Shown one piece after another: positions 1 through 5,380 of a stretch of 5,380 bases of DNA. Origin of the DNA: a bacterium. GTDB lineage: Bacteria > UBP13 > UBA5359. The notes under the pieces were generated by a model that saw only the letters and a program-made list of their open reading frames with translations, ran no database searches and was not told the DNA's origin. The translations under genes were made by a program, and so were the position numbers. Within the stretch, counting starts at the first letter, position 1. Every line of letters starts with the position of its first letter. The DNA lies in assembly GCA_028699365.1 (NCBI GenBank), contig JAQVUQ010000208.1:1-5380 (forward strand). Direction: 5' to 3'.

Positions 1-2
1 AT

Positions 3-440
3 ATCCAGCCTTACACGGAATTCAGAAAACGTCTGGATGCCCTGCGGCACGTAGCCTCAGACGAAGGGCTGCCGCTGCAGGTGGAAGAAGCGTATCCGCT
101 GGAGGATTGGCTGAAGATGGCTGTTGCGGCTGAAAACAGGTGCCTGGAATGCTATCGCCGGCGTCTGTCGGCGGCAGCGGCCCGGGCGGCAGCGGATGGT
201 TACGGCTTCTACTCTACTACTTTGCTGGTGAGTCCCTATCAACAGCATGAGGAGATAGCCCGGATCGGTGCCGAGGAGGGGGAGCGCCATGGAGTGAAGT
301 TTATCTATCGTGACTGGCGCCCCGGCTGGCCTGCCGCCAAGCGGGAGATAAGGGAGAAAGGCGTATATCTTCAGCCTTACTGCGGCTGTATCTTCAGCGA
401 GCGGGACAGATATTGCCGCCGGCAGGCGGCAGGCCGATGA
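3..440 (+). CDS. queH: Epoxyqueuosine reductase QueH, 3' part (5' end outside window)
   Basis: The reading frame is open from base 3 of the window to a TGA at 438-440, giving the last 145 residues. QueH is a cytoplasmic iron-sulfur enzyme that reduces epoxyqueuosine to queuosine in the tRNA anticodon loop, replacing the cobalamin-dependent QueG (family knowledge). Seen here are the family's IQPYTEFRKR segment (fragment residues 1-10), the NRCLECYRRRL motif with Cys47 and Cys50, the FYSTTLLVSPYQ segment (about 69-80) and the C-terminal YCGCIFS motif with Cys127 and Cys129. The N-terminal cysteine motif of the family (CCAPC) would lie upstream and cannot be checked. A GTG at 81 is internal to the conserved domain and is not the start. 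The 3' end overlaps queA by ATGA, so the two genes are probably co-transcribed and translationally coupled. The family call is secure. Confidence 0.93.
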   Translation: MQPYTEFRKRLDALRHVASDEGLPLQVEEAYPLEDWLKMAVAAENRCLECYRRRLSAAAARAAADGYGFYSTTLLVSPYQQHEEIARIGAEEGERHGVKFIYRDWRPGWPAAKREIREKGVYLQPYCGCIFSERDRYCRRQAAGR

Positions 441-1465
441 TGAGCCATGACCTTCTGCTCTCCGATTACAGCTATCACCTGCCGCCGGAGCTTATAGCTC
501 AGGAGCCGGCCGAGCCGCGTGATACCTGTCGCCTGATGGTTATAGACCGCGACAACGGAGAAATAGAGCATCGCATCTTTTACGATATCGTCGATTATCT
601 AAGAGAAGGCGATCTCCTGGTAATCAACGATACCAGGGTCATACCCGCCCGCCTCTTTGGCCGAAAGCAGACCGGAGGCGCGGTGGAGGTGCTGCTGCTG
701 CACCAGGTCAGGCAGGGAGAATGGGAGTGCCTGGTCAAGCCGGGCAGGCGCATACATCCCGGCGACAGCCTGGAATTCGGCGAAGGCCTGAATGCGGAGG
801 TGACGGCGCGCACGGAAGCCGGCGGCAGGATGATCCGCTTTTATTGGGAGGGCGCTTTTCTCGAGGTGCTGCAGCGCCTGGGCGAGATGCCTTTGCCGCC
901 ATACATCAAGCGCAAGCTGGAGGATGCGGAGAAGTATCAGACGGTCTATTCCCGTGAGCCGGGATCTGCCGCCGCTCCGACGGCCGGACTGCATTTTACC
1001 CCCGGGCTGCTGGAAAAGCTTGAGGACATGGGGGTCCGTTTGAGCCGTCTGACCCTGCACGTAGGTCTGGATACCTTCCGCCCGCTGCGCCACGAGAGCG
1101 TGGTGGAACACCGAATGCATTCCGAGTATTACCAGATCCCTGAAGATACCGTGCGGGCGGTCACATCCACACGCCAGAACGGCGGCAGGGTGGTGGCTGT
1201 GGGCACCACCACCACGCGGGCTCTGGAGGCAGCTTTCTCCGGTCCGGAACCGGTTTGTTCCGGCTGGACGGATATTTTCATTTATCCTGGATTCGCCTTT
1301 AAAGCCGTCGATATGCTTTTAACTAATTTTCATCTGCCCAAAACCAGTCTGCTCCTGCTTGTCAGCGCCTTTGCCGGGAGAGATCTGGTGCTGGACTCTT
1401 ACAATCTGGCGGTGCATGAGGGCTACAGGTTCTTCTCTTTTGGGGATGCCATGCTTATAGTGTGA
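437..1465 (+). CDS. queA: S-adenosylmethionine:tRNA ribosyltransferase-isomerase QueA
   Basis: QueA transfers and isomerises the ribosyl moiety of SAM onto preQ1 in tRNA, forming epoxyqueuosine, the substrate of the QueH encoded just upstream. With the ATG at 437 the protein has 342 residues, a normal length for the family. Conserved blocks appear in order: LSDYSYHLPPELIAQEP at the N-terminus, NDTRVIPARLF (64-74), GEMPLPPYI (149-157), YQTVYS (167-172), AAPTAGLHF (179-187), LTLHVGLDTFRP (205-216), MHSEYY (227-232), VGTTTTRALE (255-264), GWTDIFIYPGF (276-286), TNFHLPK (296-302) and FFSFGDAMLI (332-341). The ATG at 437 overlaps the queH stop (ATGA), and an AGGCGG ribosome-binding-like sequence lies at 424-429. 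The next codon is also ATG (440), so the start is uncertain by one residue. A TTG at 413 would add eight non-conserved residues and is less likely. The gene ends in tandem stops, TGA TAG. It appears intact. Confidence 0.97.
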   Translation: MMSHDLLLSDYSYHLPPELIAQEPAEPRDTCRLMVIDRDNGEIEHRIFYDIVDYLREGDLLVINDTRVIPARLFGRKQTGGAVEVLLLHQVRQGEWECLVKPGRRIHPGDSLEFGEGLNAEVTARTEAGGRMIRFYWEGAFLEVLQRLGEMPLPPYIKRKLEDAEKYQTVYSREPGSAAAPTAGLHFTPGLLEKLEDMGVRLSRLTLHVGLDTFRPLRHESVVEHRMHSEYYQIPEDTVRAVTSTRQNGGRVVAVGTTTTRALEAAFSGPEPVCSGWTDIFIYPGFAFKAVDMLLTNFHLPKTSLLLLVSAFAGRDLVLDSYNLAVHEGYRFFSFGDAMLIV

Positions 1466-1502
1466 TAGTGTTGTTTTTCAGGGATTGACCGGGGGTATAT
1501 CT

Positions 1503-1518
1503 ATCTATGGATCTATGG
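1503..1518. repeat. Tandem 8-bp duplication ATCTATGG in the queA-kinase gap
   Basis: ATCTATGG occurs twice head to tail (1503-1510 and 1511-1518), inside a longer TATCTATCTATGG-like stretch between queA and the kinase gene. It contributes one of several in-frame ATG codons (1515) ahead of the kinase. It is probably chance low complexity or slippage, and no function is claimed. Confidence 0.5.
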
Positions 1519-1524
1519 CGGTAT

Positions 1525-1530
1525 GGAGAG
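1525..1530 (+). promoter_or_regulatory. Ribosome binding site that decides the kinase start
   Basis: GGAGAG sits eight bases ahead of the ATG at 1539 and only two bases ahead of the ATG at 1533. The spacing therefore favours 1539 as the start. The in-frame TTG at 1485 and ATG at 1515 lack a well-spaced purine-rich site. Confidence 0.6.
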
Positions 1531-1538
1531 CAATGCCG

Positions 1539-3275
1539 ATGAGAAGTGCAATAAGATCACGCTTTATCAGATATTCGCTGATTATCGTCCTGCCTCTGCT
1601 GGTAGTGGGGGCGGCGCTTCTTTATCAATACTACCGTGATAAGCAGAGCGATATCAGGCTGTCCGTGCTGGCTCAGGCCAGGTCTGCCTCACAATTGACC
1701 ACTCTCTGGCTCAGCACTCAGACAGATTCCCTGGAAGCAATAACGATTACCGGTGCAGCCAGGACGCGTGATCTGCCCGTGCTCAAGGCTTACTTTACCC
1801 GCTTGATTAAGGGGAGAAGCGCGTGGACCAACATTGTTATGACGGATAAAGACGGGCGGGTGCTTGTCAGCTACCTTCCCTCTCGCCCCGGAATGAGTTT
1901 AGCCGACCGGGATTATTTTATCCAGGCCAAGCGCACCGGCCGGCCTTACGTCTCGAACCTGATCGTCAGTGGGCGTTTTACCGGGCAGTCGGTAGCGGCT
2001 ATCGGATATCCGGTGAAGGATGAGAACGGCAATTTTAGCGGTGTCATGGCACTGGCGCTGAGACCGGAAGGATTAAGCGATATATTCTCCCGGCTGATGT
2101 TGCCTCAGGGATATGTTATCAGCGTTTTCGACCGGCAGGGTGTTCTTGTCGGTCGTAATATCGCTATGCAGAAATACCTGGGCCGCCGTTATACAGGCGA
2201 AATTATTGGAGCGGCTCTGGCCGGAAAGACCGGAATATCCGCCGGCAACAGCCCTGTCGATGGAGTGCGCCGCCTTCTGGCCTATGCTCCGGTTGGGAAT
2301 ACCGGATGGGCTCTTGTTACCGGGGCTCCTGAAGGGATAATCTTCGGAGGCTTCCGCCGGACTGTATGGGCTTTCCTGATCTTTGTTGCCGTAATGCTGC
2401 TGCTGGCTCACTTGCTGGCTGTTTTTCTGGCCCGGCGCTTTACCCAGCCCATAATCAGCATCGAGGAGGCAGCCGTCAGTATAGGGAACGGTCAGTTGGA
2501 TACCCGGGTATATGTAAATAGTAACGATGAACTGGAAGAGCTTGCCGAGGAGATAAATCGCATGGCTGAGGAATTACAGCTTACAGCCAGATCCAGAGCC
2601 GATTTTCTGGCCAGAGTATCGCATGAACTGCGTTCCCCTCTGACCGTCGTCCGCAGCTTTCTCGATCTGACGTATGCCGGAAAACTGGGAGATGTTCCGG
2701 AGCCTATGCATAAGGGGTTGGACTCCGCCTTGAGACAGTCACAGAGGCTGCAACAGGTTATAGAGGATCTTATCGCTCTATCTGACCTGGAAGCCAGGCG
2801 GGTGGATCTTAAAAGGGATGTAATAGACCCGGCCGGGACGCTGCACGATGCGGTCGGGGATTTACTGCCTGCAGCCGAGAGCAAGGGGCTTTATCTTAAG
2901 CTGGAGATGCCCGGATCGTTGCCACGGATAAGGGGGGATCGTGTCTGGCTGGAGGATATTCTCAGGAAGGTTATAGACAACGCCATCAAGTTTACCGATA
3001 AGGGCGGGGTGACGGTCACGGCCTTCCGCAGCCAGGGCTGGCTGCGTATCGAGATCAACGATACCGGCATGGGGATAGTTGCAGAGAACCTGGAGCGCAT
3101 CTTCGAGCGGTTTTATCAGGTTGAGGATATCAACATCCGCCATGCCCAGGGCAGCGGCCTGGGTCTGCCCATAGCCAGGCTGGTGATCAAATTGCACGGC
3201 GGGTCTGTCTGGGCGGAGAGCCCCGGGATCGGTAAAGGGAGCACCTTCATCATCCTGCTGCCGGATATAGCTTGA
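1539..3275 (+). CDS. Membrane-bound sensor histidine kinase (dCache-like sensor, HAMP, HisKA, HATPase)
   Basis: The protein has 578 residues from the chosen ATG. A short basic N-terminus leads into TM1 (about 12-30). A periplasmic region (about 32-270) has dCache-like features: DKDG (103-106), DRDYF (123-127), GYPVKDENGNFSGVMAL in the first lobe, VFDRQGVLVG (196-205) and YAPVGNTGWALV in the second. TM2 is about 275-298, followed by HAMP (about 296-349). HisKA carries the phospho-accepting His362 in SHELRSPL. The ATPase domain shows the N box DNAIKF (480-485), G1 DTGMGI (508-513), F box ERFYQ (523-527) and G2 GSGLGL (538-543). All catalytic motifs are intact, so it should autophosphorylate in response to an extracellular small molecule; the ligand cannot be deduced. 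It follows queA by 73 bases with no evident terminator, so read-through from the que operon is possible. No partner response regulator is adjacent. The family call is firm; the start is moderately certain. Confidence 0.93.
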   Translation: MRSAIRSRFIRYSLIIVLPLLVVGAALLYQYYRDKQSDIRLSVLAQARSASQLTTLWLSTQTDSLEAITITGAARTRDLPVLKAYFTRLIKGRSAWTNIVMTDKDGRVLVSYLPSRPGMSLADRDYFIQAKRTGRPYVSNLIVSGRFTGQSVAAIGYPVKDENGNFSGVMALALRPEGLSDIFSRLMLPQGYVISVFDRQGVLVGRNIAMQKYLGRRYTGEIIGAALAGKTGISAGNSPVDGVRRLLAYAPVGNTGWALVTGAPEGIIFGGFRRTVWAFLIFVAVMLLLAHLLAVFLARRFTQPIISIEEAAVSIGNGQLDTRVYVNSNDELEELAEEINRMAEELQLTARSRADFLARVSHELRSPLTVVRSFLDLTYAGKLGDVPEPMHKGLDSALRQSQRLQQVIEDLIALSDLEARRVDLKRDVIDPAGTLHDAVGDLLPAAESKGLYLKLEMPGSLPRIRGDRVWLEDILRKVIDNAIKFTDKGGVTVTAFRSQGWLRIEINDTGMGIVAENLERIFERFYQVEDINIRHAQGSGLGLPIARLVIKLHGGSVWAESPGIGKGSTFIILLPDIA

Positions 3276-3413
3276 TATCTGAGCCTTTTCGTAATTGATC
3301 CATCTGTATAATCTATTGTGCGCGTATACTACGCAGTGGAAGAAGGATTTGTAATTGTTTCAACCCGGCCAAAGCTGTAAAATAACTATCTATTCGTTGG
3401 ACAATTCGTGGTA

Positions 3414-3442
3414 TTGACAGAGCAAAGCTTGGTAGCTATAAT
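3414..3442 (+). promoter_or_regulatory. Perfect-consensus sigma-70-type promoter for the LacI-family gene
   Basis: TTGACA (3414-3419) is separated by exactly 17 bases from TATAAT (3437-3442), matching both consensus hexamers and the optimal spacer. Transcription would start near 3449-3451, giving a leader of about 80 bases before the ATG at 3529. The surrounding sequence is more AT-rich than the flanking genes, as expected for a promoter region. Promoter activity itself is inferred. Confidence 0.85.
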
Positions 3443-3455
3443 AATGTCATAACGT

Positions 3456-3485
3456 TTAAGTGTAACTGTCAAGTAGTGTTAAGTG
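3456..3485 (+). repeat. Direct repeats TTAAGTG in the leader of the LacI-family gene
   Basis: TTAAGTG occurs at 3456-3462 and 3479-3485, with a related TCAAGTA between them at 3469-3475. They lie just downstream of the inferred transcription start, where a repressor could block transcription. They are direct rather than inverted repeats, which is atypical for LacI-family operators. A regulatory role is only a possibility. Confidence 0.35.
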
Positions 3486-3514
3486 CCGGGAAGAACGGTT
3501 GCCGGAAACCTATC

Positions 3515-3520
3515 GGAGGA
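3515..3520 (+). promoter_or_regulatory. Ribosome binding site of the LacI-family gene
   Basis: GGAGGA lies eight bases before the ATG at 3529. This strong site fixes the start there rather than at the in-frame TTG at 3499, which would add ten residues ahead of the conserved helix-turn-helix. Confidence 0.85.
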
Positions 3521-3528
3521 CATTAGTT

Positions 3529-4593
3529 ATGGTTAACATCAGGCATGTAGCAGCCAGGGCCGGAGTCAGCGTAACAAGCGTTTCTAATGTGCTGAATGAC
3601 AACAAGGGTACTGTCAGTGAGGAAAAACGCCGGTTGATTCTGCAGACGATTGAGGAGATGGGCTACAGACCAAACCGCCGGGTTCGACAGTTGCGCAAAC
3701 AGGCCAATCTGACCATCGCGGTGCAGATCGATTCTACGGCAATAAGCTCCAATATCTGGCGACCGACGATTGCTCTCGATATGATACTCCTGCAGGGTAT
3801 CGGCAGGCAGGCAGAGGAGAGAGGCTATCATACGCATATCCTGATCCCGGAACAGAGCCGGGACATAGAAGATATCTACCGGCAGGTGATCAAAGAGAAC
3901 GCTGTTGACGGCATCGTATTAGTCGGATTCAGTAGCGCGCTGGACGATTGCCTGATAAAGCCGCTTCTTGAAGAACTGAAACAGTGTGCCATACCGTGCG
4001 TAACCAGGGATACCAGGTTGTATGCACAGGGGGTGCCATATGTTATATACGACCTTTCGAACGGAATCAATGCCGCTGCCGGACGGCTGGCAGATCTGGG
4101 ACACAAACGGGGTGCCTACATAGGCACGGTAGATCGTAAGATAATCAATAGCTGTCCGCCGCGCTTTTGTCTCTTTGAATCATGTCTGGCAAAGCACGGC
4201 CTGTCGTTTGCGGAAGAACTGGTCTTTGATGAAAGGACTGAGTTCGATGCATATCGGCGCACTTTGCAGATAATAGATAACGATATCCTGCCTACTTTTA
4301 TTGTTTATTCTTCCGACCATCTGGCCATGACCGGCCTGGAGGCCATGCACGATCGGGGCATAAAAGTCCCCCGGGACGTGTCTCTGGTATCCATTGATAA
4401 CGCTCCTTACGCTGCCACGGCCAGGGTGCCGCTGGCTACTATTGATCAGCATCACTTGGAACAAGGTCGTGTTCTGGCCAGGGTATTGCTCGATCAGGTG
4501 GAGAACAAGGGAGCTAGCGCACCCGATATAACGCTGGTGCGCTCCGACTTCATCGAGCGGGACTCCCTCGGCGGTGCAAGGGGGGAATCATAG
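3529..4593 (+). CDS. LacI/GalR-family transcriptional regulator
   Basis: The 354-residue protein is full length for the family. Residues 1-50 form the LacI-type DNA-binding head: VNIRHVAARAGVSVTSVSNVLN with the recognition helix at about 14-23, then VSEEKRRLIL and MGYRPNR. A hinge-helix segment with the conserved leucine (VRQLRKQ, 52-58) follows. The rest is a periplasmic-binding-protein-like effector domain, with DGIVLVGF (127-134), GHKRGAYIG (191-199), the effector-side SSDHLAMTGLEAM (261-273), VPRDVSLVSIDNAPYA (280-295), VPLATIDQ (300-307) and a C-terminal IERDSLGG. Such proteins are homodimeric cytoplasmic regulators that usually sense sugars or other small metabolites and bind palindromic operators; the effector cannot be deduced. 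The gene has its own consensus promoter. A perfect 14-bp palindrome lies 15 bases after its stop, ahead of the pilin-like gene, making that gene a candidate target. The family call is secure. Confidence 0.96.
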   Translation: MVNIRHVAARAGVSVTSVSNVLNDNKGTVSEEKRRLILQTIEEMGYRPNRRVRQLRKQANLTIAVQIDSTAISSNIWRPTIALDMILLQGIGRQAEERGYHTHILIPEQSRDIEDIYRQVIKENAVDGIVLVGFSSALDDCLIKPLLEELKQCAIPCVTRDTRLYAQGVPYVIYDLSNGINAAAGRLADLGHKRGAYIGTVDRKIINSCPPRFCLFESCLAKHGLSFAEELVFDERTEFDAYRRTLQIIDNDILPTFIVYSSDHLAMTGLEAMHDRGIKVPRDVSLVSIDNAPYAATARVPLATIDQHHLEQGRVLARVLLDQVENKGASAPDITLVRSDFIERDSLGGARGES

Positions 4594-4608
4594 ACAGGAT
4601 AGACTTGT

Positions 4609-4622
4609 TTGCGCTAGCGCAA
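4609..4622. promoter_or_regulatory. Perfect 14-bp palindrome, candidate LacI-family operator
   Basis: TTGCGCTAGCGCAA is identical to its reverse complement. It lies in the 80-base gap between the LacI-family gene and the pilin-like gene, about 52 bases ahead of the latter's ribosome binding site. Its size and even symmetry suit a LacI-family dimer, although the centre is CTAG rather than the central CG common in this family. No T-run follows it, so it is not an intrinsic terminator. No clear promoter was recognised in this gap. The operator role is inferred from symmetry and location. Confidence 0.5.
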
Positions 4623-4658
4623 TTTACAGAGATGTTGTTTGGCTAAAAGGAGTAATTT

Positions 4659-4665
4659 AGGAGGT
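4659..4665 (+). promoter_or_regulatory. Ribosome binding site of the pilin-like gene
   Basis: AGGAGGT is eight bases ahead of the ATG at 4674. It is a near-perfect Shine-Dalgarno sequence with ideal spacing. It supports the start of a gene whose end lies outside the window and suggests efficient translation. Confidence 0.9.
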
Positions 4666-4673
4666 AATTGGAA

Positions 4674-5380
4674 ATGATTAAGGAAAGACGGATTTACACT
4701 CACGGCTTCACTCTAATTGAACTACTGGTTGTGATTGCCATCATTGCAATACTCGCTTCTATACTTTTTCCTGTCTTTGCCAAGGCCAGGGAAAAGGCCA
4801 GAAGCGCCCATTGTCAGTCAAATCTGAAGCAGATCGGACTGGCAATGTCCATGTATGTTCAGGACTGGGATGAGGCCTATCCCTCTATGCGGAAAACCGG
4901 TGTGGATCCCGTATGGAATCTGGGAGGCAGTAACTACTGGTATAACCGGTTGTTGCCATATGCCGGCAAGAAATATGTAAGCGTATTCTACTGCCCCAGT
5001 TCTCCATCGGTTGAGAAAAACAATCCCGTCTTAAACGGCAACTATACATACAATTACGGCTCATTCAGTTCCGGGACTGTGATCAGAACACTGGCTGATA
5101 TCAAATACCCGGCCAATCTCTACATGATACTGGACGGATCGCATCAGGAGTTGAACATGTCCGCCAGGAACTTTACGACCACCAGGCCGGGGGCGGATTT
5201 AAATACGCTGCAGTATATACCCGGCGCCGGAGGGGCGGACGCTGCTGTCTGTAATGCTGCCAATCCAGCCTTTGTGGACTTTAACACTCCCAGGGGAGGA
5301 TGGAGAGATTTCATGCAGGGACGGCATGCCGGAGTGGTCAACGTTCTCTGTGCCGACGGGTGCGTGTATTATTCTTTGGG
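4674..5380 (+). CDS. Pseudopilin-like protein with prepilin N-terminal motif and H-X9-DG domain (3' end outside window)
   Basis: The frame stays open from the ATG at 4674 to the window edge, giving 235 residues. A short charged leader ([11 protein letters not shown]) precedes [19 protein letters not shown], the class III prepilin signal: cleavage and methylation are expected between Gly11 and Phe12, with Glu16 at mature position +5. The hydrophobic helix spans about 12-33. It continues as [12 protein letters not shown] (32-43) and [22 protein letters not shown] (49-70), typical of the DUF1559-type family. Near the visible C-terminus, His218 is followed by nine residues and Asp228-Gly229, matching the H-X9-DG motif of this family; ADGCVYY replaces the common ADGHV form. 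These proteins are processed by prepilin peptidase and sit at the membrane or cell surface, but their function is poorly known and the copies are numerous per genome. Little protein should be missing beyond the right edge. The LacI-family gene upstream is the likely regulator. A frameshift or truncation was not seen. Confidence 0.93.
   Translation, partial: MIKERRIYTHGFTLIELLVVIAIIAILASILFPVFAKAREKARSAHCQSNLKQIGLAMSMYVQDWDEAYPSMRKTGVDPVWNLGGSNYWYNRLLPYAGKKYVSVFYCPSSPSVEKNNPVLNGNYTYNYGSFSSGTVIRTLADIKYPANLYMILDGSHQELNMSARNFTTTRPGADLNTLQYIPGAGGADAAVCNAANPAFVDFNTPRGGWRDFMQGRHAGVVNVLCADGCVYYSL

Noticed and set aside
599-1120. Long minus-strand open frame of 173 codons inside queA
   Set aside because: It is antisense to a fully conserved queA frame, shows no recognisable domain, and is explained by GC-rich codon bias on the other strand. 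The other minus-strand frames in the window fail for the same reason.
1485-1538. Longer kinase starting at TTG 1485 or at ATG 1515 or 1533
   Set aside because: Their upstream purine-rich sequences are absent or badly spaced, and the extra residues precede the membrane anchor without resembling a conserved segment. The ATG at 1539 is better supported, though this is not certain.
3307-3312. TATAAT as a second promoter -10 element
   Set aside because: No acceptable -35 hexamer lies 15-19 bases upstream; the closest candidates are mis-spaced. It is probably chance in an AT-rich intergenic region.
3322-3334. Small hairpin GCGTA-TAC-TACGC after the kinase gene as a terminator
   Set aside because: The stem is only five base pairs with a three-base loop and no T-run follows, so it is not a credible intrinsic terminator.
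3486-3505. CCGG...CCGG pairing in the LacI-family leader as a riboswitch or attenuator
   Set aside because: There are only four paired bases around a twelve-base loop and no T-run or known aptamer motif. It is also readable as a chance direct repeat of GCCGG.
3499-3528. TTG-initiated N-terminal extension of the LacI-family protein
   Set aside because: The ATG at 3529 has a GGAGGA site eight bases upstream and begins exactly at the conserved head domain. The extension would run through that ribosome binding site.

Overview
The window most likely comes from a free-living bacterium of the Armatimonadota or a close relative. The main clue is the right-hand gene. It is a pseudopilin-like protein with a prepilin cleavage motif, a leader/helix continuing into [12 protein letters not shown] and [10 protein letters not shown], and an H-X9-DG C-terminal motif. 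This combination is typical of families greatly expanded in Armatimonadota, Planctomycetota and Lentisphaerota, and the [12 protein letters not shown] wording is most like Armatimonadota. The taxonomic placement is inference. All genes read left to right, and the coding sequence is moderately GC-rich.

Left part (1-1465): two queuosine tRNA-modification genes overlap by ATGA. The 3' part of queH (epoxyqueuosine reductase, cut by the left edge) is followed by a complete queA (SAM:tRNA ribosyltransferase-isomerase). QueA makes epoxyqueuosine in tRNA and QueH reduces it to queuosine, so the pair covers the last two steps of the pathway.

Middle (1466-3275): after 73 bases comes a membrane-bound sensor histidine kinase with the layout TM, dCache-like periplasmic sensor, TM, HAMP, HisKA and HATPase. 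No response regulator lies next to it in the window.

Right part (3276-5380): a 253-base intergenic region carries a perfect-consensus sigma-70-type promoter (TTGACA, 17 bases, TATAAT). It drives a complete LacI-family regulator. Eighty bases further on is the H-X9-DG pseudopilin-like gene, cut by the right edge. The gap between these two holds a perfect 14-bp palindrome (TTGCGCTAGCGCAA), which is a plausible LacI-family operator. The regulator, palindrome and secreted/pilin-like gene look like the start of an accessory locus whose remainder lies beyond the window. No RNA genes, CRISPR arrays, insertion sequences or convincing intrinsic terminators were seen.
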